A DNA stretch of 64,000 nt from Imbricaverruca yamaguchii (GCA_034440575.1 JAOTOL010001000.1:124001-188000), one strand, 5' to 3'; counted from the stretch's first letter, positions 1 to 11,774 are shown. Notes: generated from the sequence alone by a model not told the origin. Numbers and translations are program-made.

Positions 1-263
1 CAACCAATAGCCGAGCAATGCGTTTTTTTAATGTCAAAAGAGTGATTGATTATATTTAATGTGGAATAATTATGGAAGTGATTGTCTGATACACTGCGGT
101 TGCCGTACTAAGGTGTGAAGTGCCAGCGGTGTAGCCAGGTGTGAGGGGGCAGCACCTTGGCGGGTTCGAGCGGTCCTCCAGGCGGCTGCCTTCAGAGGTC
201 CGCCAGGGACCGTTTGTGCCGAGGGGCTGAGACCAGACCGTGCCGGTCGTCTCCTGTCGACAG

Positions 264-458
264 AGGTTCGGTTGCGCGCTATACAAGGGTGGCCAGCTCA
301 ACCTGAAGCAGCGGGCGTTCGCGCGCGACTTCGGCCCTGTGGACGAGACCTGTCCATGCAGCACGTGCGCCCGCTTCAGTCGTGCCTACCTGCACTCTGT
401 GGTGACTGTGGAGACGGCCGCCTGCCACCTGCTAACCGTGCACAACATCACCTATCAA
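264..458 (+). CDS. QTRT1: QTRT1, penultimate coding exon (queuine tRNA-ribosyltransferase catalytic subunit 1)
   Basis: QTRT1 with QTRT2 exchanges guanine 34 for queuine in tRNAs with GUN anticodons. This 65-codon exon sits between an AG acceptor ending at 263 and a GTAAGA donor at 459, phase 0 on both sides. It carries the zinc site of the TGT family: cysteines at exon residues 30, 32 and 35 (C-P-C-S-T-C) and the histidine of LTVHN at residue 60. The stretch beginning RFGCALYKGG and the DFGPVD motif fit the eukaryotic QTRT1 C-terminal half; QTRT2 lacks this match. It joins in frame to the exon at 2,624. Upstream exons, including the catalytic aspartates, lie beyond the left edge. Similarity was judged from memory of the family, not by a search. 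Confidence 0.9.
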
Positions 459-2623
459 GTAAGACAGAACGATAATAGTAGAAAACACGAAGTAACCGGT
501 ATGCTCAAAATGCTCAAGAACATAGACTGAAGAGCGGATGTAGAAACTACTTTCTATCTCGTTTGGGAAGCAAATTTAATAACTTCGTGCCTTGTAAAAT
601 ATGAACCTTAAACCTAAAATAATAAAATATCAGCATATGCGTATCAGCAGCATATTCGTGAAATGTCTTAGATTTCGATAAACGTGATGGTTCAACATTG
701 GCCGCTCGAAAATTAGTCGTTCGGTGATGTAGATCGCCAACAAGTTGGTCTTTTGGGGAACGGCCGGAAAACCCCTTGATCATGTCTGTGTGTATGGGCA
801 CCACTCCATTTTCCCTCCATAAATAAGATATATCTTCCCAATGCCAGATAGTCAGGATAATTTGTTGCGCTAATTGTCGTTAGGTCAAGTTCGCCCTGGC
901 GTATCTCAAACCTAGCCAGGTTGCAGTTAATACGTAATATTGGGCATCGTCTTTTAGATTGCCGACTAGTAGCAAAATACCGAATCCCAAGGAAAATAAT
1001 GGCAGAAAATGCATTTCGTGAATCCGACAATGAAACTTTAAATATTCTACACTTGCTATTCGATGTAGCAATCGCATCGCGGGTATTGTTTGTTGATTCG
1101 TTGGTTTGCTGTGATACTTACGATGTAGACCTTGGTAGTATGCTGTATGCATGAAGTCGTGATAATTTTCCGCTGGAAAGTTTGTAACGTCTTTAACCCG
1201 CGCACTTCCGGGGGTCAGATATCTGCCCCCTCATGTTTTTCCTCATTTGCCGCCAAACTAATGGGGTTAGCAAGGCCAAACCTCGCATAGCTGTTCATTG
1301 GTCTTTTCCGCATATCCTCATACACTTAATCCTGGGTCATCTCAGGTCAGGTCACCAGGTCAGGCGAAGTGACCCAACTACACTCGGAGTTCTAGGTGGC
1401 ATAACTTACACAATAATTGGGCGATTGATTTCAAACTTATAGCATGTCATGATCTCATCAGGGATCATAATATGTATATCGTTTTTTTTTTCGTAGCATT
1501 GACCTTAGGTCACGTCACTGCCATGGCTTCCCCATTAAAGGGCTATGGTAAAATATACAAATATTTCCTAGTTACATATTTGCGCTCGGAATGATCTCAC
1601 AACGGTTGTGGCATGTAGATGGAAGCTATGCTCAATGCTACCGCTGACATTTTTGCTCAGTGACCTCACCAAGGTCTCTGAGGTCACCCGAGATCACTAC
1701 ACATTTATGCGCATTGCATCGCACTGCATTGAGCTACAAGGCTGAAATTACCGTCATTGTGCTTGTATCATCAAGACGTGTCGATTGATACCTTACGTGA
1801 CCTCCCTAGGCCTTGACCTGAGGTCATGACTTCATGACCTTGACCTAAGTTTCGGTTGACCCGACCTTAAATTACACCGCCTACTGTCGGTGGCGCATTT
1901 CAAGGACTGTCGAATAGCGTTCGCCATTTGTTTCTATGTGTTACAGGTCCTGAGATATGTGTCAATATCTGAGTCCCACCTGATCTGGTAGAATTTGACC
2001 TATGATGGCCCAGTGACCTGAATGTTGACCTGAGCGAAAAAATTACCGAGACACTTTCGATAGAGCCCGTCACCAGCTATCCAACGCCGTTTTCCGTTTG
2101 TCGCTAGCTGGTATAGTTCCAGAGATCTTAGGGCAGATGTCTGCCCCCCCCCCCACGGACATGCAAAGTTGGCGCGGACCGCCGGACGTGCGAGTGTTAA
2201 TTGGCTGGTATTCAAACTAAAAAGTGTGTAACATCTCACCCATCTCCCAAAGGGCAAACGTACCACATCGCGGGGCATAGTCTAGCATCATATGTCCCGA
2301 ATAACTTGGAAACAATTGCAGTTGGGTTGCTGGTCAAAGGCACGGTGTATGATCGCTCATCCTTACTACGTTCCACGTATTTAACATGCAACTGTTATTG
2401 GTAGAGATCATCCGATGTTTTTTTTTTCACTTTGAATGTCGACCAGTTGACCTGGTCCAGTTTCGACCAGGAATGATTATGTAGCGCCATGTTTCAGTCA
2501 TTTTGTGCTGCTTTTTTCCTTGGTCAGGATTTTCAAAACGCCTATTTTAATAACGTCGCCATTTTCCCATTATAGTCCATCATGTTATTTGTGACAGACC
2601 GCTAAAAGTGTCCCGTGTTCCAG
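459..2623 (+). other. QTRT1: QTRT1 last intron
   Basis: The intron starts GTAAGA and ends TTCCAG. Its centre is occupied by the TTAA-ended repeat at 1,193-2,200. I see nothing recognisable in 459-1,192 or 2,201-2,623; short reading frames there look random. Confidence 0.8.
1193..2200. mobile_element. TTAA-flanked non-autonomous element, family C (piggyBac-type MITE candidate)
   Basis: The element is bounded by TTAA at 1,193-1,196 and 2,197-2,200. Reading inward, the left end is CCCGCGCACTTCCGGGGGTC and the right end, on the opposite strand, is CACTCGCACGTCCGGCGGTC, an imperfect inverted pair matching at about 16 of 20 positions. Further in are mirrored CAGATATCTGCCCC and GGGCAGATGTCTG segments. 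TTAA target duplication and a C-rich terminus are typical of piggyBac-like elements; there is no transposase ORF. The interior is dense in TGACCT/AGGTCA half-sites (about 1,330-2,040). Confidence 0.65.
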
Positions 2624-2770
2624 TTCCGACTGATGAAATCGTTACGAGGAAGCATCAAGGACGATCGGTTTCCGGAATTCGTTCAAACGTTCATGAAGGA
2701 GACGTACCCCGACGGAAAGTACCCCGAGTGGGCGATAGACTCCCTTGCGTCTGTCAACATCCATTTATGA
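2624..2770 (+). CDS. QTRT1: QTRT1, last coding exon
   Basis: Forty-eight codons plus TGA follow the acceptor TTCCAG. The peptide begins FRLMKSLRGSIKDDRFPEF and ends PEWAIDSLASVNIHL, matching the C-terminal tail of QTRT1, where a helix is followed by a stretch of the form W-A-D-A-L-A-S-V-G-I. Phase 0 entry agrees with the donor at 459 and restores the continuous motif TVHNITYQ-FRLMKSLR across the junction. The gene ends 453 bp before the oppositely oriented end of RSL24D1, so the two genes converge tail to tail. Confidence 0.9.
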   Translation, partial: FRLMKSLRGSIKDDRFPEFVQTFMKETYPDGKYPEWAIDSLASVNIHL

Positions 2771-3223
2771 TACCATGAATGTTGCCGATTGCACCAGGAT
2801 TACGATCAACGCATGGGAAGGCCTCTTCCGACATTCTCAATGGGACCAGACTGTTCAAGTGTGCCGATTGTTGCGTATATTTCATGTTCGGGAACATGAT
2901 GAGTCAACGCCAAGTGTTTGATGCCACATTTTCAGAGGCAGAAACGATTTTGTCTCATCTGATTAATCGCACAAATATTTTGTTGCTGATGTGATAAGAA
3001 AACCGAAGATACCCGGGACCAGTCATGTGAGGCTGCTGTCGAGAGCCCTTCACGCTCGTCTCAATGATGGACAGTGATAACGAAAGTGTTCCGTGGCAAT
3101 CCGACTGTATTGATAAAATGAAATACATCCACCGGTGTGTGCTACAATTTCGCACCCACACGACGCACAGATGAACTCTCACGGGGGTGATAGTGCGGTT
3201 GTCCGCTGACCTCCCCGCGCAGA
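2771..3223. other. Convergent intergenic gap between QTRT1 and RSL24D1
   Basis: This holds the 3' UTRs of both genes. I found no canonical AATAAA for QTRT1 or TTTATT (its complement) for RSL24D1, so the polyadenylation sites are not assigned. Confidence 0.6.
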
Positions 3224-3513
3224 TCACGAGACGACCTCCGCAACCATCTCCTCCTCGCTGCTCTCGGCCTCCTCGCGGTCCTGCAGCCTCCGCTCTGGCG
3301 CCGCCTCCATGTCGACCTCGTCGTCGCGCTCCTGCTCGACGGTGACCAGCGGCCGGCGCAGACCAGCCGCCGGTGACCGGATGAGCGCCATGTCGCGCGC
3401 CACCTCGCGCCGCTCCTTGTCGCGCTCCATCGCCTCGCCCACCTTCTGACGGTTGCGGATGTGCTGGTACTCGCGCCGCGCTCGGATCTCCTGGACCCGC
3501 TTCATGGCCGTCA
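3224..3513 (-). CDS. RSL24D1: RSL24D1, exon 3 (last; ribosome biogenesis protein RLP24)
   Basis: This exon encodes the basic helical and acidic C-terminal part of RSL24D1, a nucleolar factor that holds the place of ribosomal protein eL24 on pre-60S particles. It starts after the acceptor CCGGCAG with two bases that complete the codon split at the end of exon 2, giving WTKT-V-TAMKRV, the family's conserved join. Recognisable segments are MKRVQEIRARREY, then DMALIRSPAAG (family form IHLIRAPLAGK), then EVDMEAAPE (family form EDVDMEDAP). About twenty extra acidic residues follow before TGA at 3,224-3,226. The spliced protein is 185 aa, against about 163 in human. Confidence 0.94.
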
Positions 3514-4295
3514 CTGCCGGCAGGCCGTGGTGTCAGCGCGGCACATGTCGGGGCTGAGGAGCGTCCGCCAGGGAGGGCTGGGACAGCAATGCATACGTGT
3601 ATGTGTAGGCCTCTGTGCTTGTGTGTGCGGATATCACGGTGAAGGACAGAAGCAGGATTGATTTCAAGATTGCCAGGGGGTATACTGGATAGAGGGAGGC
3701 ATCAGCCTGCCTATTTTGGTCGCGTAATAGTGATGGGAAAGCGGACAAGGTTTGACTCGATAAATAACCACACGTGCTCATTTCAATTAATGATGGTGGG
3801 GCAGACGGGATGCCGGTGAATGATAGTGCGCTAAATTCGATACAACCGTCAGTGTGTTGCTCCCCTTAGATGTGCTCTTAAACAAAATGTTAGACTCTAA
3901 AACCAGAAGTAGTGCATATGAAGCTATTTAAACTCCACGATGGGGGAACAATCTGGCCAGAAAACATCCAATATCAATCTCATTATTTGAACGCTTGGTG
4001 GATCCATTTGAAGCTAAAACATGAACTGGTCCAAGCATTACCAGAATGTGTCACTCATACATCGGGCTGTGACAAGCGATCAAGCCCTCACGGAAGGGGA
4101 CGGTACAGCAGTTGGACGTCGGAACTGTGCTTAAAGTGGGAACATAAGGACACGCCAGTGGCCGCGGTATTCTGGACATACTATATCAGGCTAGGCTAGT
4201 TGTCGACGAAGGCACAAGTTTTCTTTTGTGCGTAGAAAATGATGGCAAGACCCAACAAGGAATCATCAGTGATGCAGAACGGTCTGAGATGACGT

Positions 4296-5075
4296 CGGGA
4301 CCAGACGATACCTGACCTACACATGTTGCCAGGACCAGACGATGCCTGACCTACAGATGTTGTCAGGACCAGACGATACCCGACCTACACATGTTGCCAG
4401 GACCAGACGATGCCTGACCTACAGATGTTGTCAGGACCAGACGATACCTGACCTACACATGTTGCCAGGACCAGACGATGCCTGATCTACACATGTTGCC
4501 AGGACCGGACGATGCCTGACCTACACATGTTGCCAGGACCAGACGATGCCTGACCTACAGATGTTGCCAGGACCAGACGATACCTGACCTACAGATGTTG
4601 TCAGGACCAGACGATACCTGACCTACACATGTTGCCAAGACCAGACGATGCCTGACCTACAGATGTTGTCAGGACCAGACGATACCTGACCTACACATGT
4701 TGCCAGGACCAGACGATGCCTGACCTACACATGTTGCCAGGACCGGACGATGCCTGACCTACACATGTTGCCAGGACCGGACGATGCCTGACCTATAGAT
4801 GTTGCCAGGACCAGACGATACCTGACCTACATATGTTGCCAGGACCAGACGATACCTGACCTACAGATGACAGGACCAGACGATACCTGACCTACACATG
4901 TTGCCAGGACCAGACGATGCCTGACCTACAGATGTTGCCAGGACCAGACGATACCTGACCTACGTACGTTGCCAGGACCAGACGATACCTGACCTACAGA
5001 TGTTCCCAGGACCGGACGATGCCTAACTTACAGATGTCAAGGACCGGACTCTACCTGACCTACAGATTTGTTGCC
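4296..5075. repeat. 34-bp minisatellite, about 22 copies
   Basis: The unit reads AGGACCAGACGATGCCTGAC followed by CTACACATGTTGCC, 34 bp. Units differ mainly at three sites: GATGCC or GATACC, ACACATG or ACAGATG, and TTGCC or TTGTC. One unit near 4,861-4,876 has lost several bases. The array decays at its right edge just before the family A element. Confidence 0.95.
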
Positions 5076-5096
5076 GGTCACGTGGCATCGTGCACC

Positions 5097-6183
5097 TTTT
5101 ACACGCGCCCTGGAAGGGTGGCGGATTCCGCCCCCCTAAGATCTCAACTCCTGTTGAGGCTAGAGCAATGAAATTCGCAGGATGGATGGGCACGATGGTT
5201 AACTCTATTGTGTACAAATTTCGTGACCTTAGGTCAATATCTTCAATGTCAAATGAGGTCAAAATAGCACACACAAAAATCCGGTTTTCCGTGGTTTGCC
5301 TCGTCATTGTTATGGATCGCTGTGATTGTGTTTAAATGCTCCACAATTGGCATTAAAGATGTTTCGGATATTACTAATGATGCAATACATGTGCTAGATC
5401 CGCCATTTGACCTCAGGTCACCTATATAGGAACACTTTATCTGATCATTACCTCCTCCAGTTACCGGAACCGGGCTGCCCACCCGACTGCTCCGTTGGGC
5501 GGCTCAGCACAATCAGCTTCGCAAAGAAAGGAGTGAAATACATGAATAAAGTATAGAAACGCTTAGGCACACAATGACAAACAGTATATTTCCGGATATG
5601 TAGGGAGTAACATGAAAAATGGCATCAATCGCATGACAGTTATTTCCATTTATAACAACATTTTAGTCGACCAAGTTTGGTTCCATTAGCCTGTCATGAT
5701 GACTTCGGCGACCTTACACGACTTTTAAATTATATAGCATAGCAATATGCATGAAACAAGTCGCTAGTGTTGTCAAGAACACTTCCCTTTTGCCAATATA
5801 CTGGAAGCGTATCAGCGCCGATTTTTGTGGTCTGGCGCTGCGATTTTTTTTAACTTTAACGGCCCCCAACTTGAAAACTTTTCGGCCGAGTTTCATTTTT
5901 CTTGCTTTAAACAATGCGCCGGTCATCCTAAGCAGGTACGAAAAAATGGCGTATATCGGCCGATACAATATGCAATTATGTACGAAAAATCGGAGGGGTG
6001 GACGAATTTCGTCCTCCATCCCTTCAGGGCGTATGTTAACCTGTCATGAACATGACCTGACTTGATCTCGGTGGCCTGACATAACTTTGAAACAATGTCG
6101 CATAACAATATACATCAAACAAGTCGCTAGTGTTGCCAAGAACACTTCATTTTTGCCAATATACGGGAAGCGCATCAGCGCAC
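5097..6183 (-). mobile_element. TTAA-ended element family A, copy 1 (inverted relative to copy at 45,903)
   Basis: The left end reads ACACGCGCCCTGGAAGGG and the right inverted terminus ends at TTAA (6,036-6,039) as CAGGGCGTATGTTAA. After that TTAA the sequence re-enters the element interior (6,040-6,183), the same partial-plus-full arrangement seen in the copy at 45,903-47,253. The left TTAA is decayed. The interior contains TGACCTCAGGTCA near 5,408 and a TATATAGG box. No transposase is encoded, so it would depend on one supplied in trans. Confidence 0.7.
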
Positions 6184-6317
6184 GAATATGTATGCTTAGA
6201 CATGATTAGGGTATGATATGCTTCATTGAATGACAATTGGCTGCAGTTCAAAAAGTCAATTGGCTACCATTGTAACCATGATTGAAATAAGAACTATTTG
6301 AACAATAAGTAACTGCA

Positions 6318-7119
6318 TTAACCCGTCCCATCTCGGGGGTCGGGTATATACCTAAGTAACTGCATATACCTTTCCCCACATCAATTTGGCATGCTGTTTC
6401 AAAATTTTGATGTCAGGTCACCTAGGGTCAACGAGTTAGTCGAGGTCGAGTGAGGTCACCTCCAAAAAAGATCAACCAGTCGTCACGCTTTAACGGATAC
6501 AGATATTTTAATGGAACTTTCAGCGTTTGCCTATCTTTAGGGATGCAACAAAACGAATGAGTGGAATTTTTCTCTTTTTCGTTTTTGACTATATAAATGT
6601 TGCATATTTGCCAATTGCAGTTCAAGTAGAAGATTCTGGCTAAAGTAAGCATTTGATTAGGGCAAGTTGACTTCCAACAACGTTTCTCGATCTACTATAC
6701 CCACTGGAAAAGGAAAATTAAGGAAGACTTGAAAACTCTAAATTTTAAAATTCCAAAAAACTTGTCTTTTCTTTCAAAAAACTTCCAAAATTTTTGTGGC
6801 AAAAAAATGTATGGCCCTGGTCGATTTCGCTGTCCTTTTCTCATTCAAAATAAATTTTGTGTTTTCATATATCCCCAAAATGAACTCAGAGCCAAAAACA
6901 TAATGTAGTCGTGAAAAGTCGTGAAAATCTAGCCCCCCCCCCCCTGGTAACGTCACTTTTGGGGGACATTGTTTTGGGGGTGGATCCGGACCCTACTCAT
7001 CGAGCGCTTTCAGATGGCACCTCTTTCGTTTTCGTGCGACGCTTAGTTTGAATTTTAGAGGGGGTACTATCCCCGGAGACGGGGCGTGAGGATCTGACCG
7101 GAGAGACGGCGCGGGTTAA
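6318..7119 (+). mobile_element. TTAA-ended element family B, copy 1
   Basis: TTAA at 6,318-6,321 is followed by CCCGTCCCATCTCGGGGGTC; the right end reads GACCGGAGAGACGGCGCGGG before TTAA at 7,116-7,119, which is its imperfect inverted complement. An inverted copy of the whole element lies at 25,260-25,954. The interior includes a run of C near 6,933-6,944 and no long ORF. The structure suits a piggyBac-type MITE. Confidence 0.7.
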
Positions 7120-7368
7120 ACAAAGGGATGCCAAAAAGGCATGGTTGCGGTCTACGATGCCTTATGAGTATAACTGCCCAATTGATGTGGTTGAATTGCC
7201 AACTTACTACATAAAAAAAAAAAACAATGGTACATCACAACTGTAAAATGAATTAGTGAAAAATGTAGCACAACAATTTAATTTTAGCATGTACCACGCA
7301 ACATCTGCATACTACATGCACGTAAGCATGCTGAACTATTCCAACAGCTGCTCCTGTTTCCACTATAC

Positions 7369-7555
7369 CTGTTTTTGTCCAGAGTTCTCTGTCATATTTT
7401 GTCGGCTGATTTCTCCTTTTCTCGAATTCAAAAGACGGATCCACTGCCAAATCCTTCCCTCGAGTTTTCCTGAATGCCTTTGTCCATGCCACCTTCCTAG
7501 GGTTCTTCTTTTTCTTGAATGCTTTGTTGCATTTTGATCTGCAGAATCTGAAGAC
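7369..7555 (-). CDS. RSL24D1: RSL24D1, exon 2
   Basis: This is the most conserved part of the protein. It starts [20 protein letters not shown], then [20 protein letters not shown], then [22 protein letters not shown]. The cysteines of FRFC and SKC are the second half of the zinc-ribbon site whose first half (C-Y-F-C) is in exon 1. The exon lies between acceptor TTTCAG and donor GTATAG, entering in phase 0 and leaving in phase 1, as required by its neighbours. At 187 nt it contributes 62 codons plus one base. Confidence 0.96.
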
Positions 7556-8589
7556 CTGAAACAAAGTGTATATTTGGATATTGATATCTAGGCACTGAAA
7601 GGATATCTGAGCACCGAAATGGTGCTTAGAAGCGAACTGCTCACTCAAGTGGTCATGGGAAGTACATCTACCGCACGCTTGGCGGCCAAGACTATCGGGC
7701 AGTGTGGCCGAATCTTTGGCGTCTGAAGCAACGAATTGGGTTTGGAAGAAATTGCTTCACTCTCATACGTTCGTAGTCTACTTTGATCTCTGAGGGAAGA
7801 TCCGTTGTGCTGAATGTTAAACCGACGTTGTTGGTCAAAATAAAGTCGGCACCTCTCTTTACTTTAATTTTTCTGACGGCAATAACCCCGAAAGTTGACA
7901 GCCCATCCAAGATCTCATACTCTGTAATATCTCTCAGGGAAAAGCAGTTTATCACTCCACCCGAGGTGTTTTTTTTTTGTACTATGGGGTTCCACGGTGA
8001 TTGCCATTGTTTCGTTCTCCTAGTTCACGTTCTTCCGCACGCCATGCACAAAATCAGATGATAGCAGAGCCGTATCCGCCTGCTCTGCTACTTCAAATTT
8101 AACATAGAGCACCGTCCTTCAGCTTTTTCACATCTCATAATCTTACCGAACCTGTCACATCTATCCCACATTTGTAAGGAGGATAGGGATGCAAGACTCT
8201 TGCTAATTCCTCGGAAAACTAGCACACGAGGTATACCGTTCAAAGTGGAGCTCCGATCTCCGCATATATGTGGGTTGGTCTGGCCCTCACGAAAGGGACC
8301 AGGGGTGTTTTATGTGTTGTGGATGCCTGGTACCACCCCAACCGAGATCCAGCGCCACCCACGCCTTGACCTCTGCTGACCAGGCCAACAGGCACCGGAC
8401 CGAAGCCTAGATCTTCGACCCGAGGTGACAAGCCGCTTGGAATGTATGCGGCCCTACGAGTCCTCCAGTCCCTCCAGGATATCGGGACCAGAGGCGTATT
8501 GCTCCCCCGTCGCAACTAGCACCACGCATCGGGGGACCTCAGCTTCCAGGACTCCAGTCAACCCCGGGAGGCGGGCCGAGGGGTCGCGA

Positions 8590-10250
8590 CTACCCTAATA
8601 AAACTGAGCTGGAGGGCAGGACCAGAGAGGTTGTCCTACCTGCTCATAAAATGAAGAGTTGATGTTGCAGGGCCAGGTGAAGGACATGGATGTTGTGATG
8701 GGATGGCCATTGGAATGGGAGCATATGAGTGGAAGGATGAGCGAGGAAGTCTTAGTCCGTCCCCTCACTGGTAAGATGGGAGCTGGATCATTAGAGAATG
8801 AAATCCCCCACCCAACACCCCTCATTGAGGGGAGGGGGCACTGGATCTTGGAAAATCACCAGGTAGGAGAGGTACTGTGGTAGTGGCTAGATAGTGGTAA
8901 ATTTCATGTTGGCTATCCTGAAGCCAGGGAGATATTGTCACCAATTGACACCTGTGATGTGTAGTCCCACTCTACTGTCACCAAGCACAGTCAATCTCCT
9001 TAAGAGACCTAAAATAATATTCATTCATTGGCATGTCAGTACATGAGGTAAAATAGCTCATGCACCCTAGTTACCCTGAATCTAGTTATGACATTGAAGT
9101 ACAAAGATATAGAGTAAGTACATGCAATTTTGGCAAGTGTAAAGGTCAGTCAGTTCATTGAAGTAGACACTTATTATGGCAGATGGCTACTGAGCACAAA
9201 ACATCAGAGATAAGCAGAAACAATAGGTATAATTGACATGGTTAAGTATGAAAATGACAAATCCACCTTGTGACAAAATGTGAGCTACCGGTGCACAATT
9301 AGACAGTGGCATTCATGCTCAGCTACACTCCTTCACCTTGCAAATTATATGCTTCTGGCATAATTCCACTCATTCCTGACATGCAACATTCGCAACCACA
9401 TGTATCTGGAACCCTTGAGCAAGGCAGACAGTTCCTTGCAAAGTTGTTAGCATTAATGGCAAAGCTAACAATGTGCACAACATTTGATGGCATTATGGCA
9501 GAAAAATTTGGGATGATCCTGATTGCTCACATTTGGTTAGGTTAGGTTTGGTTAGATTATGTTACTTTATAGTATATTAGATTTGTTATGCAATGTGTTC
9601 TTAGTCCAAGTTAGGTTAGGTTAGGTTAAGTTCGACTAAATTATTTTATTTTGTTCTATGGTTTATCTATTCACATGTAATCTTTCAATTCTTGATTGAG
9701 AAAGCCGAAGCCAGCTGAGACAAGCCACAGAGCACCTTGCACCCAGTCATGTATATTAGTGTAAGGACAGGTTTGCTGTGTACTGACTGCACTCCAGTAA
9801 CTCACAAAATTAAGTTTCATTCTAGTACAAAGAAGCAAGTTTAATAATGAATGACAACACACTGCATTGCTCCCAGATAGGCTGTTGTCCCATGTTGTTA
9901 TATGGTCTACCAGTATTTCTTTTTGAATGAATTCCACACCCAAGATTCATAACTTACATCTTGAAGCATACAACTTTTAAACAGCCATCCATGTATGGTG
10001 ATGGCTGGCCCATTATCATCCAGGTACAAACAGATGAACCATAGCCATTTCCAATTAAGGTAGGGGAAGAGGGGGCATTCTGAACACTTAAGGCAGCATG
10101 GAAACAATAGCTCTACCGCTGCTTCTATATGGCTGAACCAGCAATTGTACTGTTTACTTTACATAGAAATGAACAAATTATACACATTCAAAGAGTTCCT
10201 TTCAATGAAAATCCTCTAACCACCAGAGTGGGAAACTTACTTCCAGGGTT
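8590..10250. other. CpG-poor repeat-derived segment
   Basis: CG dinucleotides are rare here compared with flanking DNA, while TG and CA are frequent. A part near 10,200-10,260 resembles, in inverted orientation, sequence near 35,835-35,895 in another CpG-poor segment. I found no convincing gene. Confidence 0.6.
9535..9635 (+). repeat. Interstitial TTAGG-type repeats
   Basis: Short runs of GGTTA/TTAGG occur at about 9,535-9,555 and 9,607-9,633 (for example GTTAGGTTAGGTTAGG). TTAGG is the ancestral arthropod telomere unit; these are interstitial remnants, not a telomere. Confidence 0.7.
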
Positions 10251-10264
10251 TGGAGTCGGAGGGC

Positions 10265-10430
10265 ATGTCGACTGGAGTCGGAGTACACTGGAGCCCATTT
10301 TTTTTTTTTTTTTTTTTTGGTGATTCGAACCCGCTAACCGACGTTAAAACTCAATATAGTCAGCACGTAATATGCGTGATTAAAGCGCCTTTCTTCGTAG
10401 GGCAGGGGAGCCGAACATAACGATTTTCAG
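10265..10430 (-). repeat. Possible tRNA-related SINE fragment with poly(A) tail (minus strand)
   Basis: On the minus strand the sequence reads GCGGGTTCGAATCACC and then a run of about 18 A (poly-T on plus at 10,302-10,318). GGTTCGAATC matches the RNA polymerase III B box, but the bases around it do not form a T-arm stem, so this is not a functional tRNA. No clear A box was found. Confidence 0.35.
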
Positions 10431-10854
10431 CACTTGGATAGCATGGTTCAACTTGCCACGCTTTTATGTACCCATATCCGCGAGGAGCTGCGCTACTCTA
10501 TTGATACAGGCCTGGTCTAATGGACCTAGTCCGGCCGGCCCGTGCCCGCCCGACCTGAGCCTGCCCCGGGGTGCCGTGCAGGCTCATTTCCAGCGCGAGT
10601 CCCGCTGACCCAACGTTCTTCGGCAGGGGGCCAGCATGGACTCCTTCAGCATGCGGGACTAGAGCCCTGTGGACCAGGTGCCGAAGATGAACGAGACGGA
10701 GTGGCGCAGTGACGGCGTTCAGCGGAACGGGAACTGCATGCCATTGCATGATTCACGATCCCGCACAGCACGCTCGCCACACCATTAGGGCGCCACCAGA
10801 ACGGAGAGCTTGGAGATGGGAGGCGCCAAGTGGTATAGCTGGTGGTGCGGCTGC

Positions 10855-11250
10855 TGCCGGCCGTCGCGATGTGGTGCGGCTGTGGCCGGCCGTCGCGATG
10901 TGGTGCGGCTGTGGCCGGCCGCCGCGAGGTGGTGCGGCTGTGGCCGGCCGTTACTATGTGATGCGGCTGTGGCCGGCCGTTACGAGGTGGTGCGACTGTG
11001 GCCGGCCGTCGCGAGGTGGTGCGGCTGTGGCCGGCCGTTACGAGGTGGTGCGACTGTGGCCAGCCGTCGCGATGTGGTGCGACTGTGGCCGGCCGTCGCG
11101 AGGTGGTGCGGCTGTGGCCGGCCGTCACGAGGTGGTGCGACAGTGGCCGGCCGTCGCGATGTGGTGCGGCTGTGGCCGGCCGTTACGAGGTGGTGCGGCT
11201 GTGGCCGGCCGTCGTGAGGTGGTGCGGCTGTGGCCGGCCGTCGCGATGGA
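10855..11250. repeat. 29-bp GC-rich minisatellite, about 13-14 copies
   Basis: The unit is close to GTGGCCGGCCGTCGCGAGGT plus GGTGCGGCT (29 bp), with GTCGCGAT, GTTACGAG and GTCACGAG variants. Because 29 is not a multiple of three and the unit contains no stop, long open frames appear in several frames on both strands; they are a by-product of the array and not genes. Confidence 0.95.
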
Positions 11251-11470
11251 CGGACACGTGGAGATCGACCGTGACCTGTCACTACCGGCGCCGACGCCCG
11301 TCCATTATATTGTCGCTCACCACCGCTTTCCACGTTGTTTCCATTTGCCCATCGCTGCCGTTCCTCGTTGGGCGCCATGTGGGTTCTGGCTGTGCTACCG
11401 ATGAGCAAGACGGGTAGATCGCGACTCGTTCACCGGTGTTTTCCTGGGGCGCGTAGAAGTACTGAAGAAT

Positions 11471-11510
11471 GAATACCCAGCACTGAAGAAATACTCAGTG
11501 CTGGGTATTC
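11471..11510. repeat. Perfect 16-bp inverted repeat (hairpin)
   Basis: GAATACCCAGCACTGA at 11,471-11,486 is perfectly complementary to 11,495-11,510, with an 8-nt loop. It lies about 260 bp beyond the end of the transposase-related tail, so it could mark an element end or a separate insertion; a mate near 15.4 kb was not found. Confidence 0.8.
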
Positions 11511-11774
11511 ATGCTTTCAAATATCAAAATGAGAATATAACGGGTGTTGGCATGAACTCCGCAAACTGCAAGATTTTGGAAATGCATGGCAATGTTGGCA
11601 ATGTCGCTCGCATCACGTGCAACAATTCGTATTTGCGTTGAAATCATGCCAAAAGCATTACGTATCCAATCCATCGGCAGAAATCCCCACAAATCTAGGA
11701 CGCTGCGTCCCCACTTTACTCCAATACTTTGCACCACATATTAGGTATCATTTTAAATTAAGACGACATAATAT

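Larger units (their letters stand above)
3514..7368 (-). other. RSL24D1: RSL24D1 intron 2
   Basis: The intron (transcribed right to left) begins GTATAG and ends GGCAG. It contains a 34-bp minisatellite (4,296-5,075), a TTAA-ended family A element (5,097-6,183) and a family B element (6,318-7,119). I see nothing recognisable in 3,514-4,295 or 7,120-7,368. Confidence 0.85.

Noticed and set aside
4296..5075. Possible CRISPR array
   Set aside because: The units are contiguous with no unique spacers; it is a minisatellite in a eukaryotic intron.
10305..10400. Possible tRNA gene on the minus strand
   Set aside because: The B box matches, but the T-arm and acceptor stems do not pair.
10646..11417. 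Long tryptophan/arginine- or histidine/threonine-rich ORFs on both strands
   Set aside because: They are translations of the 29-bp minisatellite, which has no stop codon in several frames.
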